In this document: in pieces, positions 1 through 8,131 of the stretch
Layout of the letters: every line of letters begins with the position of its first letter
Numbering within the stretch: position 1 is the stretch's first letter
The notes under the pieces: generated by a model
Databases searched by the model: none
Told to the model about the DNA's origin: nothing
Seen by the model: only the letters and a program-made list of their open reading frames with translations
Translations under genes and position numbers: made by a program
DNA from: Vogesella oryzae
GTDB lineage: Bacteria; Pseudomonadota; Gammaproteobacteria; Burkholderiales; Chromobacteriaceae
Direction: 5' to 3'
Length of the DNA: 38,392 bases
Assembly: GCF_902829295.1 (NCBI RefSeq)
Contig: NZ_CADEPL010000023.1
Location: 1-38,392 of the forward strand

Positions 1-344
1 GTCACGAAGTCAGCGGCGGCCCGCTGCCGGCGGGCGAGGCACTGCTGCTTTCGCTGCTGCTGCGTAATCTGCTCGACAACGCGGTGCGTTATTCGCCGCC
101 GGGCGCCGAGGTGCTGCTGGAAATCACCCCCGAGCTGATCCGCGTCAGCGACAACGGCCCGGGCATCGCTGCCGAACATCTGCCGCTGATCGGCCAGCGC
201 TTCTACCGTCCACCCGGACAGAGCCAGAGCGGCAGCGGCCTCGGGCTGTCCATCGTGCGCCGCATCGCCGAACTGCACGGTCTGAGCCTGAGCTGGCACA
301 ACCGGCCGGAGGGCGGGCTCAGTGTCGAGCTGCGGCCGCTCTAG
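1..344 (+). CDS. Sensor histidine kinase, C-terminal ATPase part (5' end outside window)
   Basis: The frame is open from the left edge and ends with TAG at 342-344. The visible part is the HATPase_c catalytic domain: an N-box (RNLLDNAVRYS), a G1 box (DNGPGI) and a G2 box (GSGLGLSIV). A short C-terminal strand ends in VELRPL. This is the ATP-binding domain that phosphorylates the kinase's own histidine in a membrane two-component sensor. The layout resembles the QseC/PmrB group, where the kinase is the last gene of a response regulator-kinase operon, but the sensor and dimerisation domains are not in the window, so the stimulus cannot be named. A strong terminator follows the stop. Confidence 0.9.
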   Translation, partial: HEVSGGPLPAGEALLLSLLLRNLLDNAVRYSPPGAEVLLEITPELIRVSDNGPGIAAEHLPLIGQRFYRPPGQSQSGSGLGLSIVRRIAELHGLSLSWHNRPEGGLSVELRPL

Positions 345-360
345 CGGGGCGCCACAACAG

Positions 361-392
361 CACGGCATTGCCAGCGGCAATGCCGTTTTTTT
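361..392 (+). terminator. Rho-independent terminator after the kinase gene
   Basis: An 11-bp perfect stem, ACGGCATTGCC / GGCAATGCCGT with loop AGC (362-386), is followed by a run of about ten T. It closes the kinase operon before the convergent permease gene, which stops at 416. Confidence 0.9.
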
Positions 393-415
393 TTTGTCTT
401 CTTGGGCCTGCCGTG

Positions 416-1294
416 TCAGGCCGCCACACGGCGTGGCGGCAGCGCCTGCCACAGCGCGGCACCGGCGATCAGCAGCCCGCCGACCCAGCCGCTGGCGGCC
501 AGCGGTTCGCCCAGCCAGGCCACCGCGAACAGCGCACCCCACAGCGGCTCACTGCCCAGCAGCAGCGCCACCTTGCTGGGGCTGGATTCCGCCAGCGCGT
601 GGTTCATCGCCCAGAACGCGAACAGGGTGCAGAACAGTACCAGGAAGGCGATGGCCAGCCAGAACGGCGCGACAGTCGGCAGCGGCGGCAGGCCGCCGGG
701 TTGCAGCACAGCCAGCAGCAGCGCACCGGCACCCACCAGTGTGCTCTGCACGCCGGTGAGGCCCAGCATGTCGATGCCCTTGCCGGCGGTGAGCCGGGGG
801 GCGAGGCAGGTCTGCACTGCGCGCAACAGTGCCGCCAGCAGCATCAGCGCATCGCCACGATTGATGCTGCCAGCAGCCATGCCGGTCAACAGCCAGGTGC
901 CCAGCAACGAAATGACTGCCGCCAGCCATAGTCGCGCCGCGGGGCGCTTGCCGAACCACAGCCATTCCAGCGGCGGGGTCAGCAGCAGACACAGGCTGAT
1001 CAGGAAGGCGGCGTTGCCGGCGCTGGTATGCGCCACGCCATAGGTTTCCACCAGAATTACCGCCAGCAAACCGGCGCCGATCGGCAGCGCTGCCCGCAGT
1101 GTGGCCTGCTGCTGTGCGCGCGGCAGCCGCAGCCAGTACGGCAGCAGCAACAGCGCGCTCAGCAGGAAGCGCAGTGCGATGACGCCGGCCACCGGGTAAA
1201 AGGCCAGCGCGCTCTTCACCATGCTGTAGCTGCCGCCCCAGATGGCGGCGGTGAGCAGTAGCAACAGTTCGGCGGGAATCAGGATGCGGTTCAT
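416..1294 (-). CDS. EamA/DMT-family membrane permease
   Basis: This 292-residue protein consists of about ten hydrophobic segments arranged as two EamA repeats (roughly residues 5-135 and 150-285). The first repeat has the typical WGGSYSMVKSAL start and the second ends with LGEPLAASGWVGGLLI. Members export amino acids, metabolites or drugs across the inner membrane; the substrate is not predictable here. The start is ATG at 1294, the first Met of the conserved MNRILIPAELL region, with an AAGGAG ribosome site eight bases upstream. The same frame stays open upstream antisense to the LysR gene, but that part does not look like protein. The gene is divergent from the LysR gene at 1382, which probably controls it. 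Confidence 0.88.
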   Translation of the reverse strand: MNRILIPAELLLLLTAAIWGGSYSMVKSALAFYPVAGVIALRFLLSALLLLPYWLRLPRAQQQATLRAALPIGAGLLAVILVETYGVAHTSAGNAAFLISLCLLLTPPLEWLWFGKRPAARLWLAAVISLLGTWLLTGMAAGSINRGDALMLLAALLRAVQTCLAPRLTAGKGIDMLGLTGVQSTLVGAGALLLAVLQPGGLPPLPTVAPFWLAIAFLVLFCTLFAFWAMNHALAESSPSKVALLLGSEPLWGALFAVAWLGEPLAASGWVGGLLIAGAALWQALPPRRVAA

Positions 1295-1322
1295 GGCGGG
1301 CTCCTTGCATTGACTAGCCAGC

Positions 1323-1351
1323 AGTATGAAACTGCATCGATACCTTGATAA
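1323..1351 (-). promoter_or_regulatory. Candidate sigma-70 promoter of the EamA gene
   Basis: Read on the minus strand, TTATCA (1346-1351) and CATACT (1323-1328) are separated by 17 bases. Each matches its consensus at four of six positions, and the predicted start lies about 20 bases before the ribosome site. The element sits in the 87-bp divergent gap shared with the LysR gene, where a LysR-type operator would be expected. Confidence 0.4.
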
Positions 1352-1381
1352 TCCGCCTTCCGGGCACAGGATTTTTGCGCC

Positions 1382-2308
1382 ATGAGAACAAATGAGCTGT
1401 TGCCGCTGCTGCCGGATCTGGCGGTGCTGGTGGACGTGGTGGAGGCCGGTTCCTTCAGCGCTGCCGCGCGGCTGCAGGGCAGCACACCGTCGGCGGTGAG
1501 CCGGCAGATCGCCCGGCTGGAAACCGCGCTGGAACTGAAACTGCTGGAGCGCAGCACGCGGCGGCTGCACCTGACCAGCGGTGGGCAGGAGGTGTTGCGC
1601 CACGCCCGCGCCATGCTGGAGGCGGCCCGCGCCGCCTGCGACGGTGCCGCGCGCCACGCCAGCAGCGTTACCGGCCGGGTAAGGTTGGCCGCACCCAAGG
1701 CGGCGTTGCGGCAGCTGATTCATCCACAGCTGCCCGGCCTGCTGCAGACTTATCCACAGCTGGCGCTGGAGCTGCAGGTCACTGACCAGGTGGTGGACCT
1801 GATCGCCGACGGCGTGGATATCGCGCTGCGTCTGGGCGACCCGCCGCCCGGTTACGTGGCGCGGCCGTTCATGGAGGTGCGCACCCTGCTGTACGCCGCG
1901 CCGGCCTATCTGGCGGCCCACGGCACGCCGCAGCATCCGGCCGAGCTGGTGCGCCACAGCTGCCTGCATCTGGCCGAGCTGCCGGGCGACGACGAATGGT
2001 GCCTGGTGCGCGGCAACGAGCGAGTGGTGGTGAACGTGCGCGGCCGATACGCCAGCAATCACAGCGAGATGCGGCGCGAAGCGGCGGAGTGGGGGCTGGG
2101 CATCGCGAGCCTGCCGGATTTCTCGGTGCGGCAGCAGCTGGCGGAGGGCAGCCTGCAGCCGGTGCTGCCGGGCTGGCAATTATTGGGGCGCTACCAGGGC
2201 AGCAGCTGGCTGGTGTACCACGCCGACCGCTACCGCTCGCCACGGGTGCGTGCGGTGGTCGATTACCTGTTGCAGATTGCGGCGGAGCTGGGCCAGCAGC
2301 GGCCATAG
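1382..2308 (+). CDS. LysR-family transcriptional regulator
   Basis: This 308-residue protein has an N-terminal winged HTH (residues 8-67: AGSFSAAARLQGSTPSAVSRQIARLE). A LysR substrate-binding domain follows from about residue 95, with the DLIADGVDIALRLGDPP signature. Such proteins bind DNA as tetramers and respond to a small effector. The ATG at 1382 starts 87 bp from the divergent EamA permease gene, the usual regulator-target geometry, so control of that permease is inferred. The effector cannot be read from sequence. Length is normal for the family. Confidence 0.92.
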   Translation: MRTNELLPLLPDLAVLVDVVEAGSFSAAARLQGSTPSAVSRQIARLETALELKLLERSTRRLHLTSGGQEVLRHARAMLEAARAACDGAARHASSVTGRVRLAAPKAALRQLIHPQLPGLLQTYPQLALELQVTDQVVDLIADGVDIALRLGDPPPGYVARPFMEVRTLLYAAPAYLAAHGTPQHPAELVRHSCLHLAELPGDDEWCLVRGNERVVVNVRGRYASNHSEMRREAAEWGLGIASLPDFSVRQQLAEGSLQPVLPGWQLLGRYQGSSWLVYHADRYRSPRVRAVVDYLLQIAAELGQQRP

Positions 2309-2350
2309 CGGTGCGGGCCGGCGGCATGCGACCAAGCTTGCGGCTGGGCG

Positions 2351-3103
2351 CTACCAGCCTTTCAGCCCGTAGCGCGCCATGATGCGCGCCAGCTCGCCGC
2401 CGCGGCGCAGGCGGCGCATGCCTTCGTCAAACTGCTGCGCCAGCCGCTGGGCGTCGGGGTAATGCGGCGAGATCGCCAGATAGCCCCAGCTGGGGGCTTC
2501 GCAACCGGCCTTGCGCAAGGGACGAGGTTGGCCGCGTTGCAGCCAGTCCACCAGGTTTTCATCCTCGATCAGTGCATCCAGCCGCCCCAGCCGCACTTTG
2601 TCCAGCATGCGTGGCACCACCTGGTCGCCGGCATGCTGTTCCACGCTGGCACCGGCCCGGTTGCGCCAGGCCTCCAGTGCCGGGCCATAGTCATAGCCGC
2701 GGATCAACCCGATGCGGTGGCCGTCCAGATCGGCCGGGGTGCGGTAGTGCCAGCGCTGCAGCGGGGCGGTGTAGACGCAGTAGCGGTTACGCGAGATCGG
2801 CTCCTGCGGCAGGATCAGGCCACGGCCCTCGGCCGGCAGCACCGCCGGAATGGCATCGTACTGGCCGCGGCGGGTTTCCTGCAGCGCCCGCGCGTAGTTG
2901 AGGTTGCGGTAGTCAAGGCGATAACCGGCGTGGCCAAGTGCCGCGCGGGCGATGTCGATGGTAAAGCCGAGCTGCGGGCTGTTCTGCTGGCAGCTGAACG
3001 GACACCAGTAATCGGGGGCCACCAGCCGCAGCTTGCCGGCGCTGGCCGGCAGGGCCGCCAGCAGGCACAACAGCGCGGCGAGCAGAAAGGACTTTGCTGG
3101 CAT
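2351..3103 (-). CDS. Periplasmic solute-binding protein, family 3 (amino-acid type)
   Basis: This 250-residue protein starts with a clear signal peptide (residues 1-22, MPAKSFLLAALLCLLAALPASA, with cleavage after ASA). The mature part has the family 3 layout, LRLVAPDYWCPFSC then GFTIDIARAALGHAGY, and two lobes with a hinge near YDAIPAV. Family 3 proteins deliver amino acids or opines to ABC transporters, or act as sensors. No permease or ATPase gene lies beside it, so it is an orphan binding protein that may serve a distant transporter or have another role. Several Cys residues (for example CPFSC) could pair in the periplasm. It converges with the LysR gene across a 42-bp gap. Confidence 0.82.
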   Translation of the reverse strand: MPAKSFLLAALLCLLAALPASAGKLRLVAPDYWCPFSCQQNSPQLGFTIDIARAALGHAGYRLDYRNLNYARALQETRRGQYDAIPAVLPAEGRGLILPQEPISRNRYCVYTAPLQRWHYRTPADLDGHRIGLIRGYDYGPALEAWRNRAGASVEQHAGDQVVPRMLDKVRLGRLDALIEDENLVDWLQRGQPRPLRKAGCEAPSWGYLAISPHYPDAQRLAQQFDEGMRRLRRGGELARIMARYGLKGW

Positions 3104-3175
3104 GGTCTGCTCCGCAACGGCAATGCAGTCATTATGGCAGAGCCGTGGCGGGCCTCGCCGCCACCGTGCTGTTGC

Positions 3176-4501
3176 TTACGCCAGCAGCGCGCGTAGCAGG
3201 CCGATGCCGGCGCAGGCGGCAATCACCTGGATCACGCCGCGGCCGCCTTTCACCAGCGCCCCCAGGCTGGCCGCCGCCAGCAGCGCGGCAAACCAGTCGA
3301 TACCGGCGGCCAGACCGTGCGGCCACAGCAGGTGCTGGCCGAAGAACAGCGCCAGGTTGATGATCACCCCCACCACCGCGGCGGTAATGGCGGTCAGCGG
3401 CGCGGTAAAGCCCAGCTTGCCGCGGGTGTGCTCCACCAGCGGCGCGCCGGCGAGGATGAACAGGAACGATGGCAGGAAGGTGTACCAGGTCACCCAGCAG
3501 GCAGCGACGATGCCGCTGAGCGCCGCGCTGCCGGCGCCGAACAGCGGCGCGCCGTAGCCGCCGACGAAGGCAACGAAGGCCACCACCATGATCAGCGGCC
3601 CCGGTGTGGTTTCGCCCAGCGCCAGCCCGTCCATCATCTGCCCCGGCGTCAGCCAGCCAAAGTGCGTCACCGCACCCTGGTAGACATAGGGCAGCACCGC
3701 GTAGGCACCGCCAAAGGTCAGCAGCGCCGCCTTGGTAAAGAACCAGCCCATCTGTGGCAGCGTGTGCTGGCTGCCGGCAAGCAGCGTGGCGGTGAGCATC
3801 GGTAGCGCCCACAGCAACGCACCGGCCAGCGCCAGCCGCAGCAGCTTGCCGTGGCTGTAGCTGGCATGCGGCGGCGGTGGGGTGTGGTCGTTGATCAGCG
3901 CCTGCTGGTCATCCTGCACGCCGTTGGCCGCATGGCCCTTGCCGCCGGCAAATACCTGCGGCCAACGTTTGGCGCCCAGCCAGCCGCCGATGCCGGCCAG
4001 CAGCACGATGGCCGGGAACGGCAGGGCGAACACCGCCAGCGCCAGCAGCGCGGCGGCGGCAATGCCCCACAGCAGCGGGTGCTTCAGCGCGCGGCTGCCG
4101 ATGCGCCACGCTGCCTGCAGCACGATGGCCAGTACCGCCGCCTTGATGCCGGCAAAGGCGCCGGCCACCAGTGGCAGCTGGCCGAAGGCCATGTACAGCC
4201 ATGACAGCACAATCAGGATCAGCAGCGAGGGCAGTACGAACAGCACCCCGGCGGCGATGCCGCCACGGCTGCGGTGCATCAGCCAGCCCAGATAGGTGGC
4301 CAGCTGCTGCGCTTCCGGCCCTGGCAGCAGCATGCAGTAGTTCAGCGCATGCAGGAAACGCTGCTCGGAGATCCAGCGCCTGTTGTCCACCAGCTCGCGG
4401 TGCATCAGCGCGATCTGCCCGGCCGGGCCGCCAAAGCTGAGCAGGCCGAGCTTGAGCCAGAAGCGCAGCGCGTCGCGGAACGGGATGGAAGGGTGGGGCA
4501 T
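3176..4501 (-). CDS. chrA: Chromate transporter, two-domain ChrA type
   Basis: This 441-residue inner-membrane protein of the CHR superfamily is in the long, duplicated form. The N-terminal half carries the family signature (FWLKLGLLSFGGPAGQIALMHRE, then the CMLLPGPEAQQLATYLG stretch). The C-terminal half repeats it (FFTKAALLTFGGAYAVLPYV, then ALGETTPGPLIMVVAFVAFVGGYG). Each half contains about five to six membrane spans. CHR proteins export chromate, probably driven by the proton gradient, and some members may move sulfate or have other roles. The start is ATG at 4501. The gene follows fpr on the same strand but is separated from it by a terminator hairpin, so it probably has its own promoter. 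Confidence 0.9.
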   Translation of the reverse strand: MPHPSIPFRDALRFWLKLGLLSFGGPAGQIALMHRELVDNRRWISEQRFLHALNYCMLLPGPEAQQLATYLGWLMHRSRGGIAAGVLFVLPSLLILIVLSWLYMAFGQLPLVAGAFAGIKAAVLAIVLQAAWRIGSRALKHPLLWGIAAAALLALAVFALPFPAIVLLAGIGGWLGAKRWPQVFAGGKGHAANGVQDDQQALINDHTPPPPHASYSHGKLLRLALAGALLWALPMLTATLLAGSQHTLPQMGWFFTKAALLTFGGAYAVLPYVYQGAVTHFGWLTPGQMMDGLALGETTPGPLIMVVAFVAFVGGYGAPLFGAGSAALSGIVAACWVTWYTFLPSFLFILAGAPLVEHTRGKLGFTAPLTAITAAVVGVIINLALFFGQHLLWPHGLAAGIDWFAALLAAASLGALVKGGRGVIQVIAACAGIGLLRALLA

Positions 4502-4519
4502 GGTGGCTCTCCAGACAGC

Positions 4520-4548
4520 AAAACACCCCGTACAGGACGGGGTGTGCT
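4520..4548 (-). terminator. Rho-independent terminator after fpr
   Basis: The stem is ACACCCCGT / ACGGGGTGT with a five-base loop. On the minus strand it is followed by TTTTGCTG. It lies between the fpr stop (4584) and the chrA start (4501), so it ends fpr transcription. Confidence 0.8.
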
Positions 4549-4583
4549 CGACAAGGTTGGCCGCAGCGGACCTTGCTTGATGC

Positions 4584-5363
4584 TTACTTCTCGACGAAGG
4601 CGCGTTCGATGGCGTAGTGGCCCGGCTCGCCCATGCGCGGCGATTCCTTGAAGCCCAGCTCGTCCAGAATGTGGCAGGTGTCGTCCAGCATCGCCGGGCT
4701 GCCGCACAGCAGTGCGCGGTCGGTTTCCGGGTTCAGCTGCGGGATGCCCAGCTGCTTGGCCAGTTCGCCGCTCTTGATCAGGTCGGTCAGACGGCCCTGG
4801 TTGCGGAACGGTTCGCGGGTCACGGTCGGGTAATACACCAGCTTCTCGCGCACCAGCTCGCCCAGGTACTCGTGCTCGGCCAGTTCCTTGGTGATGTAGT
4901 CGTGGTAGCCCAGCTCGCTCACCCAGCGTACGCCGTGGATCAGGAAGATCTTGTCGTACAGATCGTAGACTTCCGGGTCCTTGATGATGGACATGAACGG
5001 CGCCAGACCGGTGCCGGTGGACAGCAGGAACAGGTGCTTGGCGTTCGGCAGCAGGTTGTCCTGCACCAGGGTGCCGGTGGGTTTGCCGGAGATCACCACC
5101 TTGTCGCCCGGTTGCAGGTGCTGCAAGCGCGAGGTCAGCGGGCCGTTCGGCACCTTGATGGAGTAGAACTCCAGGTGTTCTTCCCAGTTGGCGCTGGCCA
5201 CGGAGTAGGCGCGGATCAGCGGTTTGCCGTTCACCTCAAGACCGATCATCACGAACTGGCCGTTGATGAAGCGCAGGCCGGGATCGCGAGTGCAGGTGAA
5301 GCTGAACAGGGTGTCGTTCCAGTGATGGACGGACAGGACGGTTTCGGTCGAGAGGGTAGCCAT
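4584..5363 (-). CDS. fpr: Ferredoxin/flavodoxin-NADP(+) reductase
   Basis: This 259-residue FAD enzyme exchanges electrons between NADP(H) and ferredoxin or flavodoxin in the cytoplasm. The FAD-binding barrel has RAYSVAS (about residues 51-57) and YSIKVPNGPLTSRL. The NADP domain has STGTGLAPFMS (about 116-126) and CGSPAMLDD, and the protein ends in AFVEK as in bacterial subclass I Fpr proteins. The length matches the family. Upstream on the minus strand, a TAGAAT box (5406-5411) lies about 45 bases before the ATG and is a plausible -10 element. In relatives, fpr responds to oxidative stress. Nothing in the neighbourhood identifies its electron partner. Confidence 0.93.
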   Translation of the reverse strand: MATLSTETVLSVHHWNDTLFSFTCTRDPGLRFINGQFVMIGLEVNGKPLIRAYSVASANWEEHLEFYSIKVPNGPLTSRLQHLQPGDKVVISGKPTGTLVQDNLLPNAKHLFLLSTGTGLAPFMSIIKDPEVYDLYDKIFLIHGVRWVSELGYHDYITKELAEHEYLGELVREKLVYYPTVTREPFRNQGRLTDLIKSGELAKQLGIPQLNPETDRALLCGSPAMLDDTCHILDELGFKESPRMGEPGHYAIERAFVEK

Positions 5364-5609
5364 GTGAGATCGTCTTTACATGCGGCAGTAATTCAACAGG
5401 CGCGTATTCTACCCCAGCTGCCAAATAACTGCTTGGACGGAAAGGTTCTGTCTTTATTGCGTTTTTTGATATTGCTCAATTTATATAATGATATAGATTC
5501 CTAATAACCAGACAGGGCGGGCGTGTCAGGCTGTCGGACAGTCGTGCTTGCCCGCTGGCCGGTGCCACGCTATGTTGCCCTGCAACAACAAGCACAAGAG
5601 AACAGAGTG

Positions 5610-6599
5610 ATGAAACTGTGTGTGATAAGCGGCGACGGCATCGGCCGCGAAGTGGTGCCACAGGCGGTACGCGTGCTGCAAACGCTGTTGCCGGCGTTGC
5701 AGACGGTCACGGCCGAGGCCGGCTGGGACACATTCCGCCAGCAGGGTACGGCATTGCCGGCGGCCACGCTGGCGGCGGCGCGCGACTGCGGCGCGGTGAT
5801 TTTCGGCGCGGTCAGCTCGCCGGCGCACAAGGTGGCCGGCTACCGCTCGCCCATCGTGCAGCTGCGCCGCGAGCTGGGCTGCCATGCCAACTTGCGGCCA
5901 ACCCTGAGCCTGCCCGGCTGCGGCAGCGCCGGCATCGATTTGCTGATCGTGCGCGAGAACACCGAAGACCTGTATATCGGCGAGGAACAGTCGGACGGCG
6001 ACACCGCCACCGCCATCAAGCGCATCACCCGCGCCGCCTCGCAGCGGGTGGCACAAAGCGCCTGCCAGCTGGCGGTGGCCGAGGGCCGGCAGCGGCTCTC
6101 CATCGTGCACAAGGCCAATATCCTGCCGCTGACCGACGGCCTGTTCCGCGACGTGGCGCGGCAGGTGGCGGCGGAGTATCCGCAGTTGCAGGTTGACGAG
6201 CTGCTGGTGGATACCGCGGCACTGAAGCTGGCGCAGGCCCCGCAGGCATTTGACGTCCTGCTGGCGCCCAATCTGTACGGCGACATCCTGTCCGATCTGG
6301 CGGCGGCGTTTGGCGGCGGGCTGGGGGTGGCGGCGTCGCTGAACCTGGGCGCCACCGCGGCGATTGCCGAGCCGGTGCATGGCTCGGCGCCGGACATCGC
6401 CGGACAGGGTATCGCCAACCCGGTGGCCAGCCTGTTGTCGCTGGCCATGCTGCTGCGCCACTGGTGGCAGCGGCCAACGTTGGCCGCACGGCTGGAGCAG
6501 GCGGTACGTGCCACGCTGGCGGCCGGCATCCGCACGCCGGATCTGGGGGGAGCGGCCGGGACGGTGGCGTTCTGTGATGCGGTGATCGCCGCGCTGTAG
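5610..6599 (+). CDS. NAD(P)-dependent beta-decarboxylating dehydrogenase (isocitrate/isopropylmalate dehydrogenase family)
   Basis: This 329-residue protein starts MKLCVISGDGIGREV at ATG 5610; the upstream in-frame extension lacks family sequence. Family motifs include CHANLRP, IVRENTEDLYIGEE (about residues 112-125), the catalytic-lysine region VHKANILPLTDGLF, the metal-binding DVLLAPNLYGDILSD, and EPVHGSAPDIAGQGIANP. The enzymes oxidise and decarboxylate 2-hydroxy acids such as isocitrate, homoisocitrate, 3-isopropylmalate or tartrate. The RENTEDLY loop is more like isocitrate or homoisocitrate dehydrogenases than LeuB, but the substrate is unresolved and no leucine or lysine pathway genes are adjacent. 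An AT-rich stretch with TATAAT (5484-5489) upstream probably holds the promoter. The coding sequence contains two fused copies of the repeated word, as an 18-bp palindrome at 6470-6487. Confidence 0.88.
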   Translation: MKLCVISGDGIGREVVPQAVRVLQTLLPALQTVTAEAGWDTFRQQGTALPAATLAAARDCGAVIFGAVSSPAHKVAGYRSPIVQLRRELGCHANLRPTLSLPGCGSAGIDLLIVRENTEDLYIGEEQSDGDTATAIKRITRAASQRVAQSACQLAVAEGRQRLSIVHKANILPLTDGLFRDVARQVAAEYPQLQVDELLVDTAALKLAQAPQAFDVLLAPNLYGDILSDLAAAFGGGLGVAASLNLGATAAIAEPVHGSAPDIAGQGIANPVASLLSLAMLLRHWWQRPTLAARLEQAVRATLAAGIRTPDLGGAAGTVAFCDAVIAAL

Positions 6600-6606
6600 C
6601 CGGCCC

Positions 6607-6623
6607 TGCGACAAGGTGTCGCA
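6607..6623. promoter_or_regulatory. RegA/PrrA-like binding box 1
   Basis: This is a perfect inverted repeat, TGCGACA / TGTCGCA, around AGG. It fits the published RegA/PrrA half-site pattern GCGNC...GNCGC with a five-base spacer. It lies just after the dehydrogenase stop and 160 bp upstream of the regB-like gene, so autoregulation is inferred. Confidence 0.5.
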
Positions 6624-6695
6624 TTCCGCCGCCGTCGCCCCAGCGCTACAGTGACCACGGCGGGAAGGCGTTCCCGCGCTCCATGCGAACTGTCT

Positions 6696-6725
6696 GCCGC
6701 CCGCTTGCCGGGCGGCTTGTTTTTG
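6696..6725 (+). terminator. Rho-independent terminator after the dehydrogenase gene
   Basis: The 8-bp stem GCCGCCCG / CGGGCGGC has a five-base loop and is followed by TTGTTTTT. It separates the dehydrogenase transcript from the redox two-component genes, which therefore need a promoter after about 6726. Confidence 0.85.
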
Positions 6726-6730
6726 CCGTG

Positions 6731-6745
6731 CGACAAAATGCCGCA
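6731..6745. promoter_or_regulatory. RegA/PrrA-like binding box 2
   Basis: GCGAC-AAAAT-GCCGC again fits GCGNC-N5-GNCGC. It lies just downstream of the terminator and 41-55 bp before the ATG of the regB-like gene, where a site controlling this operon is expected. A possible -10 (TAAAGT, 6773-6778) lies very near the start codon. Confidence 0.5.
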
Positions 6746-6785
6746 GCCGGCAACGGCGAGCCACGGCAATGCTAAAGTTCGGCAG

Positions 6786-8131
6786 ATGACATCTCCTGCA
6801 TTCCCTTTACTCTCCGCCGGGCGGCTGGAGGCCGTGCAACAGCGGCTGTACTTGCTGCGCTGGGCGATGCTTGGCTGCGCCTTGCTGCTATTCGGGCTGT
6901 GCCTGCTCCAGCAGTTGCAACTGCCGTGGCTGCTGCTGGCACAGGCATGGTTGACGCTGCTGGCGGTGAACCTGGCGTTGCCGTGGCTGGCGCGGCGCGG
7001 TGTGCCGCCACGGCGGCTGCTGGCGCTGGGGTTGGCCGCCGACGTAATGGTGCTGACCGAGCTGCTGGCCTTCAGCGGCGGTGCGGCCAACCCGCTGGCC
7101 TCGCTCTACCTGCCGCCGGTGCTGTTCGGTGCGCCTCCTGTCTCCTATAAACATCTCCGAGCCCACGAGACGGGCCGCCGGTGCTGTTGGGTGCGCGGCT
7201 GCTGCCGCCACGCCAGGCCTGGGCGCTGGCGTTGGCCAGCCTGGCGGCCTATGCCTTGCTGTTCAACTGGCACCTGCCATGGCCGCTGGCCGGTAGCGAT
7301 GCTGCCTATGCCTTCCAGCTGCACCTCATGGGCATGTGGCTGACTTTCGCGGTGTCGGTGCTGTTACTGACCGGCTTTGTGTCCTATCTGGCCACGCTGC
7401 TGTTGCGGCGCGAGGCAGCGCTGGCGGCAGCGCGCGAGGCGCAATTGCGCAACGAGCAACTGGTCGGCCTCGGGGTGCAGGCTGCCGCTGCGGCGCACGC
7501 GCTATCCACCCCGCTGGCCACGCTGACACTGCTATGTGACGAGCTGCTGCACGACGCCACTGCCACGCAGCGCGCTGACCTGCAGCTGATGCAGCGCCAG
7601 TTGCAATTGTGCCGCGAGGCGCTGGTGCAGTTGAAGGCCGGCAGCGGCGGGGCGGCCAGGCCGCTACCGGTGTGCACGCAACTGGCACAGCAGCTGCAGG
7701 GCTGGCACAGCACGCGGCCGGATGTGCAGCTGCTGCGCCACGGCCTGACCGAAGGCGGGCCGCTGCTGGCGCTGGACGCCCGCTTCTGGCCAGCGTTCTT
7801 CAACCTGCTCAACAATGCTGCCGATGCTGCCGGCGAGGCGGTATCCGGCGGCCGCGAAGTGGCGCTGACAGTGGCGGTGGAGCCGGGCTGGTTGCGGCTG
7901 GAAACCCACAACCGCCACGGCCGCCTCAGCGCGGCGCAGCTGCAGCATGCCGGGCTGGCGCCGCTGGATTCCGCCAAGCCGGCGGGGCTGGGGCTGGGCG
8001 TGCTGCTGTCACACGCCACGCTGTCGCAGCTGGGCGGGGAACTGAAACTGGATAATGACGCGGCCGGCGGGGTGCGAGCCACGCTGCGCCTGCCGCTGGA
8101 TGGTGCCGATGCAGACACTGCTGATCATTGA
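6786..8131 (+). CDS. regB: RegB/PrrB-like redox sensor histidine kinase, reading frame broken by an assembly artefact
   Basis: Read through a 62-bp artificial insert (7134-7195), this is one gene of about 427 residues. Removing the insert puts the two halves back in one frame. The N-terminal half has six or so membrane spans and the quinone-binding signature of RegB, GGxxNP (GGAANPL, residues 98-104). The cytoplasmic half has the H-box HALSTPLATL (His about 217), a Cys in LQLCREAL (about 255) where RegB has its redox-active Cys, an N-box NLLNNAADAAGEA, and GLGLGVLLSH. RegB kinases sense quinone/redox state and phosphorylate RegA, which controls respiration and electron-transport genes. The usual acidic residue after the H-box His is Ala here. 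The stop codon overlaps the start of the regulator gene. Confidence 0.85.
7134..7195. other. Illumina Nextera adapter plus duplicated flank (assembly artefact)
   Basis: Positions 7138-7171 match the reverse complement of the Nextera read-2 transposase adapter over all 34 bases except two (C for T at 7145, A for C at 7151). The part CATCTCCGAGCCCACGAGAC (7152-7171) is exact. The 22 bp before it (7112-7133) recur after it (7174-7195) with one mismatch, so the contig repeats the same genomic stretch on either side of the adapter. Its translation (VSYKHLRAHET) is a familiar contaminant peptide. Confidence 0.95.

Noticed and set aside
416-2179. 587-codon minus-strand frame across both the EamA and LysR genes
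   Set aside because: Only the part from 1294 down is EamA-like. The rest is low-complexity Gln/Arg/His-rich shadow of the LysR gene, an effect of high GC.
7181-8131. Separate gene for a short kinase starting at 7181
   Set aside because: It is the second half of the regB-like gene, displaced by the 62-bp adapter insert.
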